Assembly (NCBI GenBank): GCA_946480015.1
Contig: CAMLIL010000007.1
Location: 1-64,000, forward strand
Source of the DNA: an uncultured Oxalobacteraceae bacterium
Lineage (GTDB): Bacteria; Pseudomonadota; Gammaproteobacteria; Burkholderiales; Burkholderiaceae
Length of the DNA stretch: 64,000 nt
Direction of reading: 5' to 3'
The translations under genes were made by a program, and so were the position numbers. The notes beneath the pieces were generated by a model. The model was given only the letters and a program-made list of their open reading frames with translations, searched no databases and was not told where the DNA came from. Of the stretch, positions 8,357-19,093 are shown one piece after another. Positions within the stretch are counted from its first letter, which is position 1. Every line of letters starts with the position of its first letter.

Positions 8357-8985
8357 ACAACACTCCAGCCGTTAGCCTGCCAGCTACCGTCGAGCATCGC
8401 CGCAAAGCCTCTGGCATCGGGCATGCCGGGGCACACCAGCAGCGACGATGCGACCGCTGGCGAACCCTCGGTCCACCAAAGGCTGTGGCGCTGCAGCAGC
8501 ACTCCCGCCACTGCCGCACTCATATCCTGCCCCAGCGGCATGCACCAGCGGCTGCCGGGCGCCGGCGCAACTGACGCGCCCGAAAACGCGGGCGCCGCGT
8601 CGAACTGCTCGAGCGTAAAGCTGGGGTCGAGCGAGCACCGTGCGAGGTCGTCAAGCGCGTCGTACCAGTCCGCATGCCGATGCAGCATGTCGAGCAGCGG
8701 CCCATTCCCCGGCGCCGCGATCATCAAGGGGAAATGACGGCCGACCCGGTCCACGCTGGGCATCATCACCCCGCCCCATCCCTCGGCGTCCAGCACGCCG
8801 GGCGCAATCGCAAAGCGCCATACGGGGCTGGTCAGATAGTGCGACAGCCATTCCGGCCCCAGTTGCTGCTTGCTGGCCTGGATGGATTGCTGCAGCCACG
8901 CGTCCCACGCCGCCGTCATCTCGGCGGGCAGGCGGCGCGTGACGAAATCGCCGTGGGTGCTGACCTTGCCGAAGTAGCCCGTCAC
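8353..8985 (-). CDS. tagF: T6SS-associated protein TagF
   Basis: The 210-aa protein matches the TagF family from its first residues (GYFGKVSTHGDFV) through WLSHYLTSPVWRF and the GVMMPSVDRVGRHFPL motif. In Pseudomonas, TagF is a post-translational repressor of T6SS that acts through the FHA protein. The GTG start overlaps the tssM stop (GTGA), so translation is coupled. It is the last gene of the minus-strand train. Confidence 0.9.
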   Translation of the reverse strand: MTGYFGKVSTHGDFVTRRLPAEMTAAWDAWLQQSIQASKQQLGPEWLSHYLTSPVWRFAIAPGVLDAEGWGGVMMPSVDRVGRHFPLMIAAPGNGPLLDMLHRHADWYDALDDLARCSLDPSFTLEQFDAAPAFSGASVAPAPGSRWCMPLGQDMSAAVAGVLLQRHSLWWTEGSPAVASSLLVCPGMPDARGFAAMLDGSWQANGWSVV

Positions 8986-11900
8986 AGCTTATCCATGCAG
9001 CGGAATTGTTCGAGCGTCGCGCGGCGGAACGGGTTGACCACGCTGTTGGCGGTCAGTTCCAGCTGTGCCTTGCGGCCGTCGATGTCGAAGGTGACCTTGT
9101 ATTTTTCTCCCTGCGCGGTCGGCTCCACGACGGCTTTGTCGAGCATGCGGAACCACGCCCATGGGCCGCTGGTGCGCTGGCTCGCGTGGGCGCTGGCCGG
9201 CGCCGCATCGAGTTTCACCTCGCCGCTGCCCTTCCCGCTCGGCAGCTGGAAGGAGCTGCCGCTGGCGGCGCCCGGCACGGCGTTGAACACCTGTCCGTCA
9301 ATGTCGAGCGCAAGCTTGGTGAGTGCTGGATCAACCGCCAGCGCCTTGAGGTCGAAACGCATCGACGCTTGCCGCCCGCCGCCGCCAAAGAAGGCGTCGC
9401 GGATGCGCGCCGCGCGCTGGAACTCGTCGAGCGTCGATTGCGGAATGCCGAGCGAGGCGTTGTTGGCCGTGGCACGCCATTTCCACTGCGCGCCACCCAT
9501 GTCGACGTACTGGCCCAGATTTTTCTGGAAGAAGTCGTCGACCAGCCCGCCGGGCGCGAAGAACTTGCCGAAGTCGTCGGACGTCACGTCCTGCGCCGAT
9601 CCACGCACGACCGGGTAGCGGCCCGCGACCGCCTGGCGGCAGAACTGGGCCGGTCCTGCGGTCCACAGCGCGTTCAGGCGCTCGCGTTCGCTGCCCGAGG
9701 TCAGCCCTGCGCCGCTGCTGTCGATGGTCTTGAGCATTGGGCCGAGCGGCGCCGGTTTGCCGTCGGCTTCGAGTTTGACCTTGGCCAGCGCATCCCCCGG
9801 CGGCGGTGGCGCGCCGGTGCGTTTTGCGGCGGCGGCGGCGTCGAGATAGATCGCCACATCCTTGAGCATGGCGAGCGTCTGGTCGATCGGTGCCGGCGAC
9901 CCGGCGGTCATCTTGTGCAGGTCCTCGAAGTGGGCGTCGACCGGATTGACAGCCTTGGCCTGCGCCGTGGCCGGGGCGGCGGTGCCCATGGCGCTTTCCA
10001 GCTTTTGCTTATATGCGTCGAGCTTGCCCTTGACCGCCTGCGTGACCGATGCCAGCGGCGCGGCCTTGGCCGCACCCAGCCTGGTCTCCTTGGCAGCGGC
10101 GAGCATGAATTTGCGCAGCGGCGAATCCGCGCCCGACAGCAGGTTGGTGATGCGCGCGCCCTGCTCCAGGTTGCCGAACGAAGTCACCGCGACGTCGGCC
10201 AGCAGCTTGTCCCACTGCGCGATGTAGTCGTCGTAGTACAGCTGCAGGACTGCCTGCTTGATCTGGTCGCGATTGGCGGCCACATTGCTGGCTTCCTGCT
10301 GCGCCAGGATCCAGCGGTCCTTCTCGACGTCGGAGACGGCTTCTTCGCTCAGTTCGAGGAACTTGCCGTAGCCGGCCACGGAGAAGGTTCCGTCGATACC
10401 GCGCGTGATCGGCTCGCCGCTGCGGCGTACGATCACCGACGAGGCGTCGCGTCCACCGGCGGTGGCGGCGCTGAATTCGGGCAGCTTGAGCGCTGCCAGC
10501 TGGCGCTTGACGCGGTTGTACACCCGCTGCTCCAGCGGCATGCGCGCCAGCGTCAGACGGGTGTCGCTGACCAGCTGCGTATCCAGTTGGGGCATGGCTT
10601 GGCCATCGCGGAAGGTCCACAGCAGCGCCTGTTCGTGCCCGCCGAGCGCGGCCAGCTGGTCGTCGCCCGCATCGGCCAGGTTGCGGTCGTCGATGCCGAC
10701 CCAGGCCGCCACCGACTCCGCATCGAAGTGGGTGGCGTCGCCCAGCATCAGGTACACGCGCAGCAGTTCGTACAGGTATTCGGCGTTGTTGGCGCTGCTG
10801 CGGCGCAGCTGGTCTTCCATGCGCTGCTGGATACGGGGCAGCAGGGTCTCCTGCAGCAGTTTGCGATAGGCGATCTGCGCAGCCTCGCCCAGTTTGTCCC
10901 CCTGATACAGGCCGAAGCGCATCAGCAGCGGCGCGCCCTGGTCGCGCTGGGCGTAGCCGCCTGGCAGGTCGCGCGCGGCGTTCAGCACCGGCAGCAGCTG
11001 CACGGGCGAGCCTTGCGCCGGCAGTTCGGCCACACGCTTGGAGATGTCGGCGCTCTTCGCGTTCATGTCGGCCACGTAGGCCTGGTTGCGCACATAACTG
11101 GTGATCATGCCCGCCCCAAGCAGCACGAACAGCAGACCGACGCCTGCGATGGCGCCCCACTGCAGATAGCGGCGGCGTTTTTCCAGCGTGTGATTCACGC
11201 CGGCCAGTTCGGCTTCCGGGAAGATCACTTGCTGCAAAACGTTGGTGAGGAAGTAGCTGCGGCCGGTAGCGCCATTGGGCGCCAGCACCTGGCGGTCCAG
11301 GCCGAACGAGGCTGCCATCGCGCTCATCACGCGGTCCAGCGGACTGCCTTCCTGGGTGCCGCTGCTGAAGTAGACGCCGCGCAGCAAGGCTTGCTGGTCA
11401 TAGCGGTTCGATTCGAATACATCGCTCAGGAAGCCGCCCAGCACCTCGCCGACACCGGCGAACTGCTGCGGGAAGCTGTAGATCAGCGAGCGCTTGTGCG
11501 GGTCGCGCTCCTGCTGCATGCGTGCCAGCACGCGCGCCTGCAGCTGCTGTTCCAGCAGGCGGAACTCGTCGGGGAAGGCGGCCAGCGAGGCATCGGTCTG
11601 CGCCGCCTCGCCCAGCGGGAAGGTCACGCCCCACACCTGGGCACGCTCTTCGCGGCCAAGGCTGTCGAAATACTCCATGAAGCCGGCCAGCAGGTCGCAT
11701 TTGGTGACCAGCACATACACGGGAAAGCGCACGCCCAGCTGCTCATGCAGTTCCTTGATGCGTTCGCGGATGGCTTGCGCCTGCGCCTTGCGCCACGCTT
11801 CGCTTTCCTGCAGCAGGTCCGACACCGACAGCGCCACGATGACGCCGTTGATCGGACGGCGCTTGCGGTGCTTGCGCAGCATGCCGAGGAAGCCGTTCCA

Positions 11901-12506
11901 GGCGGCCTTGTCGACGTCGGCGTTGCTGTCCTGCGTCGTGTAGCGCCCTGCCGTATCGAGCAGCACCGCTTCGTCGGTGAACCACCAGTCGCAGTTGCGG
12001 GTGCCGCCGACGCCGCCGATGGCGCCTTTTCCCAGGCTCTCGGCCAGCGGGAACTTCAGGCCCGATTGGGTCAGGGCGGTGGTCTTGCCGGTCCCCGGCG
12101 CGCCGATGAACATATACCAGGGCAGCTGATACAGTCCGCCCTTCTTGCCGCCGGTCCTGGCCTTGCGCAGGATGGCCATGGCTTCCTGCATGCGCTTGTT
12201 CAGCTGCGCCAGTTCGGCCGCGCTTTCCTTTTCACCGGGTGGCGCGGGAGGCGCATCTTCGCCCGCGACGCTTTTCATCAGGCGCGCGTTGGCCAGTTTG
12301 GCGGCGATGTAGCGCCATACGAAATACCCCGCCCAGAGCGCGAACAGCAGCCCGATCATGATCCAGCGGACGGTCTCCGATTCGAACGGTGCGCTGCCGT
12401 CAAAGGACAGCAGCGGTGCTTCGAACCAGATGATCAGAGAGAGCAGCAGCACGCCCAGCAGCGAGAGCACCGCCGGCTTGATCAACCAGGAAAAAAATTT
12501 CTTCAT
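8982..12506 (-). CDS. tssM: T6SS inner-membrane complex protein TssM (IcmF/VasK)
   Basis: The 1174-aa protein spans the inner membrane and forms the trans-envelope channel with TssL. Two N-terminal helices (about 11-30 and 48-66) precede a cytoplasmic NTPase domain with Walker A GAPGTGKT (135-142), and a third helix (about 443-465) leads to the large periplasmic domain with the IcmF-related and VasK C-terminal parts. The ATG at 12506 is taken as start because GGAG lies 11 bp upstream; a TTG at 12515 is an alternative. The outer-membrane partner TssJ is not found in this locus. Confidence 0.95.
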   Translation of the reverse strand: MKKFFSWLIKPAVLSLLGVLLLSLIIWFEAPLLSFDGSAPFESETVRWIMIGLLFALWAGYFVWRYIAAKLANARLMKSVAGEDAPPAPPGEKESAAELAQLNKRMQEAMAILRKARTGGKKGGLYQLPWYMFIGAPGTGKTTALTQSGLKFPLAESLGKGAIGGVGGTRNCDWWFTDEAVLLDTAGRYTTQDSNADVDKAAWNGFLGMLRKHRKRRPINGVIVALSVSDLLQESEAWRKAQAQAIRERIKELHEQLGVRFPVYVLVTKCDLLAGFMEYFDSLGREERAQVWGVTFPLGEAAQTDASLAAFPDEFRLLEQQLQARVLARMQQERDPHKRSLIYSFPQQFAGVGEVLGGFLSDVFESNRYDQQALLRGVYFSSGTQEGSPLDRVMSAMAASFGLDRQVLAPNGATGRSYFLTNVLQQVIFPEAELAGVNHTLEKRRRYLQWGAIAGVGLLFVLLGAGMITSYVRNQAYVADMNAKSADISKRVAELPAQGSPVQLLPVLNAARDLPGGYAQRDQGAPLLMRFGLYQGDKLGEAAQIAYRKLLQETLLPRIQQRMEDQLRRSSANNAEYLYELLRVYLMLGDATHFDAESVAAWVGIDDRNLADAGDDQLAALGGHEQALLWTFRDGQAMPQLDTQLVSDTRLTLARMPLEQRVYNRVKRQLAALKLPEFSAATAGGRDASSVIVRRSGEPITRGIDGTFSVAGYGKFLELSEEAVSDVEKDRWILAQQEASNVAANRDQIKQAVLQLYYDDYIAQWDKLLADVAVTSFGNLEQGARITNLLSGADSPLRKFMLAAAKETRLGAAKAAPLASVTQAVKGKLDAYKQKLESAMGTAAPATAQAKAVNPVDAHFEDLHKMTAGSPAPIDQTLAMLKDVAIYLDAAAAAKRTGAPPPPGDALAKVKLEADGKPAPLGPMLKTIDSSGAGLTSGSERERLNALWTAGPAQFCRQAVAGRYPVVRGSAQDVTSDDFGKFFAPGGLVDDFFQKNLGQYVDMGGAQWKWRATANNASLGIPQSTLDEFQRAARIRDAFFGGGGRQASMRFDLKALAVDPALTKLALDIDGQVFNAVPGAASGSSFQLPSGKGSGEVKLDAAPASAHASQRTSGPWAWFRMLDKAVVEPTAQGEKYKVTFDIDGRKAQLELTANSVVNPFRRATLEQFRCMDKL

Positions 12507-12527
12507 TCGGGTCAAGACTCCGGTGGA

Positions 12528-13850
12528 TTAAGGCGCGACGGCCGGCGTGAGCACGATGATGTCGACGCGGCGGTTGCGCGCGCGGCTGGCGGCGCTGTCG
12601 TTGGCGGCCAGCGGCTCGGATTCGCCGCGCCCTTCGACGCTGTAGCGGGTCGGCGGACCGGCGCGTTCGGCCAGCAGCGCGCTCACGGAAGCGGCGCGGG
12701 CCTTGGACAATTCGAAGTTCGACGGGAAGCGCGCCGACAGGCCCGGCTTGACGTTGTCGGTATGGCCGACCACCAGCACTTTGCCGGGCGTGGTCCTGAG
12801 GGCGTCGCCGATGCGCGTCAGCAGCGGCAGGAAGGCGCCCGACACTTCACCGCTGCCCGAGCTGAATACGCCATCGCCGCGCAAGGTCACGATCGACCGG
12901 TCGGCCGTCTCGGTCACGCTCACCAGGCCTTGCGCGATCTCGGGCGCGAGGAAGCCCGCCACCCGTACCGGCGCGGCGACCGGCGCGGCAGGCGCCGGCG
13001 CGGCCTGGGTGCGCGGCGGCTTGATCGACAGGAGCTTGGCGAACACCGGATCGGAGGCGTTGCTCAGCCGGTGGCCGAGGAACAGCTGGAGGACGATCAG
13101 GATGGCCGCCGCGACGGCGCCCATGATCCATACCGGCACCACGCGCCACAGCGGTTCGCCTTTGCCGCTGGCGCCCTTCCAGTGCACCGACAGGTCGGCC
13201 TCGACCGGGCCACGCTGCTGGGCGATCATCTGCTGCAGGCGTTCACGCAGCTGTTCGAGCTGCGAGCGGCCGTTCTCGATGACGCGGTAGCGCCCTTCCA
13301 GGCCGAGCGCGAGACACAGGTACATCAGTTCGAGCGCGTAAAGATTGGCCTTGGGGTCCTGGCCCAGCTTCTGCAGGATCAGGAAGAACTTCTCGCCGCC
13401 GAAGGCTTCGTTGTGAAAGGCCACCAGCAGGCTGCGGCTGGCCCATACCCCCCCACCGCCCCAGGGCGTCGACGAGATGGTTTCGTCCAGCAGCGTGCAC
13501 AGGGCGTAGCGCGCCGCGGCGATCGATTCGTGTTCCACGCGGGCGGCCTTGGCCGAGGCTTCGAAGGTCTTGATGGCCGCGATCAGCTGCATGCGCAGCG
13601 CTTCGACATCCGGGTGCGAGGCCATGGCGCGCAAGGGCGGCACCAGGCCTAGCAGCGGATTGGCGGCGCGTACCAGCGGATTGAGGCCGTCGCCATGCAG
13701 CTGCGCCGGCGCGGCCGGACGGCTTTGATTGACCGTGGTGGCGTCGGGCGACGCCGGCTGGGCCGGGGCGCTGCGCCGCCCGCCGGGAGCGGGAACGAAC
13801 ATGGTGCGGTCCGGGTCCTGCATCGGATTATTGGGATCGGTGCTGCTCAC
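12528..13850 (-). CDS. tssL: T6SS protein TssL, long form with C-terminal OmpA domain
   Basis: The 440-aa protein combines a DotU/TssL cytoplasmic domain (about 45-225), one membrane helix (about 235-255) and a C-terminal OmpA-like peptidoglycan-binding domain (about 325-435, with VVGHTDN and SKARAASVSALL). The disordered N-terminus carries DRTMF with Thr16; in Agrobacterium, phosphorylation of Thr14 in the same part of TssL recruits the FHA protein. The GTG start has GAGG upstream. It sits 12-18 bp from tssM and tssK. Confidence 0.94.
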   Translation of the reverse strand: MSSTDPNNPMQDPDRTMFVPAPGGRRSAPAQPASPDATTVNQSRPAAPAQLHGDGLNPLVRAANPLLGLVPPLRAMASHPDVEALRMQLIAAIKTFEASAKAARVEHESIAAARYALCTLLDETISSTPWGGGGVWASRSLLVAFHNEAFGGEKFFLILQKLGQDPKANLYALELMYLCLALGLEGRYRVIENGRSQLEQLRERLQQMIAQQRGPVEADLSVHWKGASGKGEPLWRVVPVWIMGAVAAAILIVLQLFLGHRLSNASDPVFAKLLSIKPPRTQAAPAPAAPVAAPVRVAGFLAPEIAQGLVSVTETADRSIVTLRGDGVFSSGSGEVSGAFLPLLTRIGDALRTTPGKVLVVGHTDNVKPGLSARFPSNFELSKARAASVSALLAERAGPPTRYSVEGRGESEPLAANDSAASRARNRRVDIIVLTPAVAP

Positions 13851-13868
13851 TGTGCGGCCCTCGGTGAA

Positions 13869-15200
13869 TTATTTGCGGATGGCCCAGAACTCCATCTGCA
13901 GGCCAGGATATTCGTTCGGAATGTGCATCGCAAAGCCGACGGAGGTCAGCAGCGGCTTCCAGTATTCGCTGTTCTTGTCCAGCTCAAAGTAGGTGAAGCC
14001 GGCGTGGAACGGCAGCTGGCGCGGCGCGACCGGCAGCGCGCGCAGGGCGATGCCCGGCAGCTGCAGGTTGACCATGTCGCGGATCTTTTCGACCGAGGCG
14101 ATCTTGACCATCGCGGGAAAGCCGCTGCGCACCGCTTCGGCGGGCATGTGGGCGTTCACCGCCAGCACAAAAGTCCCCGAGCGCAGCAGCTCGGGATCGG
14201 GCACCACCGCCACGCGGATGCCGAACTGGCGCTCTTCCAGCTTGAGCGGGACCGCATGCGCATCGACCACCATCGACAGCGAGGCGCGCACGTCGTCGAT
14301 CAGCGGCGCGAAACTCTCCGACAGGTGGTCATGGCGATACACCGGGTAGCCGCTGGCGCGCTTGTCCGGACGGCTGAAAGTGGCCAGTTCGCCGGCCAGC
14401 TGGGCCAGTTCGGCGTACAGCCGCTCCGGGTGCAGGCCGGTCATGCCGGCCAGGTGGACGAACAATGGCTCGCTGCGGTTGAGCAGCTGGAGCAGGAGGA
14501 AGTCGGCGATTTCCGCCGCGCCGGCGGCGCCGGGCTGGCTGAGGCGGCTGGCCAGTGCCTGGCCGCGCTGGCCCAGCAGGCCCACCAGTTCGTCGGCAAA
14601 GCTGGACAGGCGCGGCGCCACGCGGAAGTCCAGGCACGGCGGGCAGTAGCTCGTGTCGAGCACGACCCGGTTGTCGGGGCGCCGTTCGATCACGCGGGCG
14701 ATGCCCAGCGTGGTGTAGGCGTTGGCGACGTCGGTGTCGAGCGCGATGCGCAGGCGCAGGCTGCCGACCTGCATCAGGGCGCTGTTGTCCAGGCCATTGC
14801 TGTCCATCGCTTCGTATTCGACCGGGCGATGGCGCGCGAAGTTGTCCGGCTTGGGGTCGTCGCTGGTTTCGGCGATGCCCATGCGGCGCAGCGGCAGCGC
14901 CAGCACGATCAGCGCGTCGCGCGCGTCTTCGGGAATGTTGAGCGGCTCGGGCAGCGCGTCGTCCTGCGGCAGATTGAGCGTGGTGCCGTCGGGGAGCACG
15001 GCAGTGCAGGCGAGCAGCGCCAGCTTGCCCTGTGCGAGCAGCTGTTCGTCGATCAGCAGCCGGGAAAAACCCCAGGCATAGGCGCGCACGCCGGAGACGC
15101 GCGTCTCGATCGTGCTGTGCAGGTAGCGATCATGCTGCTGCAGGTGCTGGGGCTGCAGCAGCATGCCCTCAGACCAGACCACTTTACTATTCCAAGACAT
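13869..15200 (-). CDS. tssK: T6SS baseplate protein TssK
   Basis: The 443-aa protein links the baseplate wedge (TssEFG) to the TssLM membrane complex. The N-terminal SKVVWSEGMLLQPQHLQQHDRY is the family hallmark, and the length is typical. The C-terminal part ends with the usual NSEYWKPL...FWAIRK. It lies between tagH and tssL with short gaps (30 and 18 bp). Confidence 0.96.
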   Translation of the reverse strand: MSWNSKVVWSEGMLLQPQHLQQHDRYLHSTIETRVSGVRAYAWGFSRLLIDEQLLAQGKLALLACTAVLPDGTTLNLPQDDALPEPLNIPEDARDALIVLALPLRRMGIAETSDDPKPDNFARHRPVEYEAMDSNGLDNSALMQVGSLRLRIALDTDVANAYTTLGIARVIERRPDNRVVLDTSYCPPCLDFRVAPRLSSFADELVGLLGQRGQALASRLSQPGAAGAAEIADFLLLQLLNRSEPLFVHLAGMTGLHPERLYAELAQLAGELATFSRPDKRASGYPVYRHDHLSESFAPLIDDVRASLSMVVDAHAVPLKLEERQFGIRVAVVPDPELLRSGTFVLAVNAHMPAEAVRSGFPAMVKIASVEKIRDMVNLQLPGIALRALPVAPRQLPFHAGFTYFELDKNSEYWKPLLTSVGFAMHIPNEYPGLQMEFWAIRK

Positions 15201-15230
15201 CGTGCCCCGCCAGGTTAGAAAATCGGTGTG

Positions 15231-16625
15231 TCAGCGCCGCGCTTGGCGCAGCCGTTGTATCTGTTCTTCGTACGCGACGCCGAAGGCTTCGCCGAACAGG
15301 CGCTGGAAATCGTCGTCCGCTTCGCTGGCCATCCGCGTGTACAGCTCGAGCATGCGGTCCCACATCTTGGCCTTGCGGTTGGCCGCCAGCAGCTTGTCCA
15401 TCACGGTCGGCTCCTGCAGGCGCGCTTCGATGGCCTGGGGATCAAAGCGTTTGAGCACCCCGCTCAATGCGGCGCGCATGCCGGCCATGATCGCCAGCTC
15501 GTGCGCCTTGAGGTCGTCGAAGGCGTTGGCGAAGGCGCGCTGCGGCGCCATGTAGCCGGGCATGGCGCCGGTCATCATTTGCATCAGCGCGCTGTCGGCA
15601 TCCGGGAAGAACTTGAGCGGGTTATTGGCCTGCGATGAAATCATGGTCATGTCCAGGCGGCTTTCGCGCTTGGTCATGGCGCGCGCCATCAGCACGCTCA
15701 TGGTGCCGCTGGTGGCTTCGCGCAGCATGGCGCCGGCCAGTTCCGCGATCTCCTCGGCGCTGCGCCGCGTGTTCAGGTCGTCCAGTCCCATGCCGCGCAT
15801 GAGCGCCTGGATCACCGGATCGTCAATGGCGGCGGCCGCCGCGCGCGGGGCCGGCTTCGGTGCCGGTGCCGGTGCGGGAGGTGGCGGCGGTTCCTGGGCG
15901 CGCAGCATCACCGTCGGCGCTTCCTCCGGCACGGGTGCAGGCGGCGCTGGTGGCGGTGGCGGCGCCACGTTGACGCGCGGCGGCAGGAAGTCGGCCAGCG
16001 GATCGTAATCGTCGGGGATGGCCATCGATGGGGCGGCGGGGCGCGGCATCGGGAACGGCGCGATCTCGGGCGACACGTGGTCGCTCTCGGCGCCGCGGTA
16101 GGCCGGCGTGCTTGGCGCCGGCGCGGGCGGCGCGCCGAACAGGTTCAGGCCGAGCGGGTCGAAACTCGGGCTGAGCGGATCGCCGCCCACGTCCAGGATG
16201 CTGGCGCCGGCGAGCGAATCGTCGATATTGACCGGCAGCGCGGGCCTCGGCGCGCTGGCCGCCGGAGGGGCCTGCAGCGGCGACGGCGGCAGCACCGGCG
16301 CCGCCGCTTCGGCTTCGACGCTGGCGACCAGCAGGTAGTCGCCGAGGGCGATCCGGTCGCCATCGGCCAGCTGGACACTGCGTCCCGCGCCGACCGGCCG
16401 GTCGTTGACCAGGCTGGGATTGCTGCCCACGTCGAGCAGGAAGTAGCCGCCATCGCGGTACTCGATGCGCGCGTGCACGCGCGAGATGTACTTGCTGGGA
16501 TCGTCGAGCACCAGGTCGTTGCCGACCGCGCGCCCCAAGGCTCCGCCCAGCCGGTCGAAGCGCTTGTACAGCGGCTGCGGCAAGGCGTCGTTGCGGTACG
16601 TGTGAACGCTCAGAGTGATTGGCAT
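15231..16625 (-). CDS. tagH: FHA-domain protein TagH (T6SS phospho-Thr reader)
   Basis: The 464-aa protein has an N-terminal FHA domain (about 1-105) with the phospho-Thr pocket residues R32, SRVH (S48, H51) and N74. A long Pro/Ala-rich linker (about 105-260) contains EEAPTVML (Thr238). The C-terminal domain (about 265-460) is the T6SS-specific Fha/ImpI type. FHA proteins bind phosphorylated PpkA or TssL and switch secretion on. The start at 16625 (MPITLSVHTY) is preferred over an upstream ATG at 16670, because AGGA lies just before it. Confidence 0.92.
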   Translation of the reverse strand: MPITLSVHTYRNDALPQPLYKRFDRLGGALGRAVGNDLVLDDPSKYISRVHARIEYRDGGYFLLDVGSNPSLVNDRPVGAGRSVQLADGDRIALGDYLLVASVEAEAAAPVLPPSPLQAPPAASAPRPALPVNIDDSLAGASILDVGGDPLSPSFDPLGLNLFGAPPAPAPSTPAYRGAESDHVSPEIAPFPMPRPAAPSMAIPDDYDPLADFLPPRVNVAPPPPPAPPAPVPEEAPTVMLRAQEPPPPPAPAPAPKPAPRAAAAAIDDPVIQALMRGMGLDDLNTRRSAEEIAELAGAMLREATSGTMSVLMARAMTKRESRLDMTMISSQANNPLKFFPDADSALMQMMTGAMPGYMAPQRAFANAFDDLKAHELAIMAGMRAALSGVLKRFDPQAIEARLQEPTVMDKLLAANRKAKMWDRMLELYTRMASEADDDFQRLFGEAFGVAYEEQIQRLRQARR

Positions 16626-16704
16626 CGGGGTCCTACCGGCCCGCGAATTTGCAGGCTCAGGTGAAGGCAATTATAACGTCGCATGTGGGTAAATCCAAGA
16701 TTGA

Positions 16705-18165
<1,461 letters not shown>

Positions 18166-18171
18166 CTGGAT

Positions 18172-19050
18172 TTATTCTTCCAGCATTTTCAAGGCGCTCG
18201 CCAGGCTGGTGCGCATGCGGTTGAACGAGCGTCCCAGCGCGCTGATTTCATCGCTGCCGTCGGTATTGATGTCGGCCGCTTCGAACTTGCCCATGCTGAC
18301 CTGGTCGGCAATCTCGGCCAGGCTCTTGATGCGGCGCGTGACGAACATGTGCACCATCACGTTCAGGGCGATGAACACCAGCAGGAACACGCCGAACAGG
18401 GAATACATGAAGGTCTTGAAGATATCGTTGGCGCGCTGCAGCGGCACGGCCATCGGGACCGAAATGACCTGGGCGCCGACGATTTCGTTGAGCTTCCAGC
18501 CGAAGCCGTTGTTGGCGCCGTAGATATCCACCATGGTTTTCGGCGCTTCGGCGGCGGTGCTGTGGCAGGCCAGGCAGGCCGGGTCCTTGATCTGCAGCGG
18601 CCGCGCGATGTACAGGCTGCGCCCCGTCGGCGTATCGCGCTCGCCGGAGAATTCCTTCATGTCGGCCTGCTGGCGCAGCTTCTGCACGATGTCGACTTCC
18701 CAGTCGGACGCCTTGTCGCGCAGGTTGGTCGGGTTCAGCGTGGCTTCCTTGTACGAGAAATCGGGGTAGGACTTGAGGATCACGTTGAGGTTCTCCACCG
18801 CCGAATACGAGGGCACCGACTGCGGATGGAACTCGAATTTCATCTGGTTCTTCAGCAGCGGCGCAATCTGGCCGGCGGTGTAGCCGCGCACGCTCTTGGC
18901 CGCCTCCAGCAGCAGGCGGGCGTTCTGCAGCGTCTCTTCGCGCGCACTCTTCTTGAGCAGATTGTCGGCCACTACCCCGGCGGCGATAAAGCCGACCGCG
19001 AAAATCGACACGAACACCAGATTGAATTTGGCGGCGATCGAAAGCTTCAT
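18172..19050 (-). CDS. Periplasmic Tll0287-like (DUF3365) heme-type sensor with HAMP
   Basis: The 292-aa protein has a membrane helix (about 8-28), a periplasmic domain containing a single CxxCH heme c motif (CLACH, 159-163), a second helix (about 213-236) and a HAMP domain (about 237-290). It has no output domain and ends right after HAMP. The family (Tll0287-like, PAS-type fold) covalently binds heme and may sense redox state or diatomic gases. It lies 6 bp before ppkA, so the pair may form a split receptor-kinase. This coupling is inferred from gene order. Confidence 0.85.
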   Translation of the reverse strand: MKLSIAAKFNLVFVSIFAVGFIAAGVVADNLLKKSAREETLQNARLLLEAAKSVRGYTAGQIAPLLKNQMKFEFHPQSVPSYSAVENLNVILKSYPDFSYKEATLNPTNLRDKASDWEVDIVQKLRQQADMKEFSGERDTPTGRSLYIARPLQIKDPACLACHSTAAEAPKTMVDIYGANNGFGWKLNEIVGAQVISVPMAVPLQRANDIFKTFMYSLFGVFLLVFIALNVMVHMFVTRRIKSLAEIADQVSMGKFEAADINTDGSDEISALGRSFNRMRTSLASALKMLEE

Positions 19051-19093
19051 GTGTTTCTCCTACTGGATGTGAATGTGGGTACTGACCGGGGCA

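Noticed and set aside
9006..13652. Plus-strand open frame of about 1548 codons across tssM and tssL
   Set aside because: It is antisense to well-identified T6SS genes, His/Arg/Gly-rich without domain motifs, and typical of GC-rich shadow frames.
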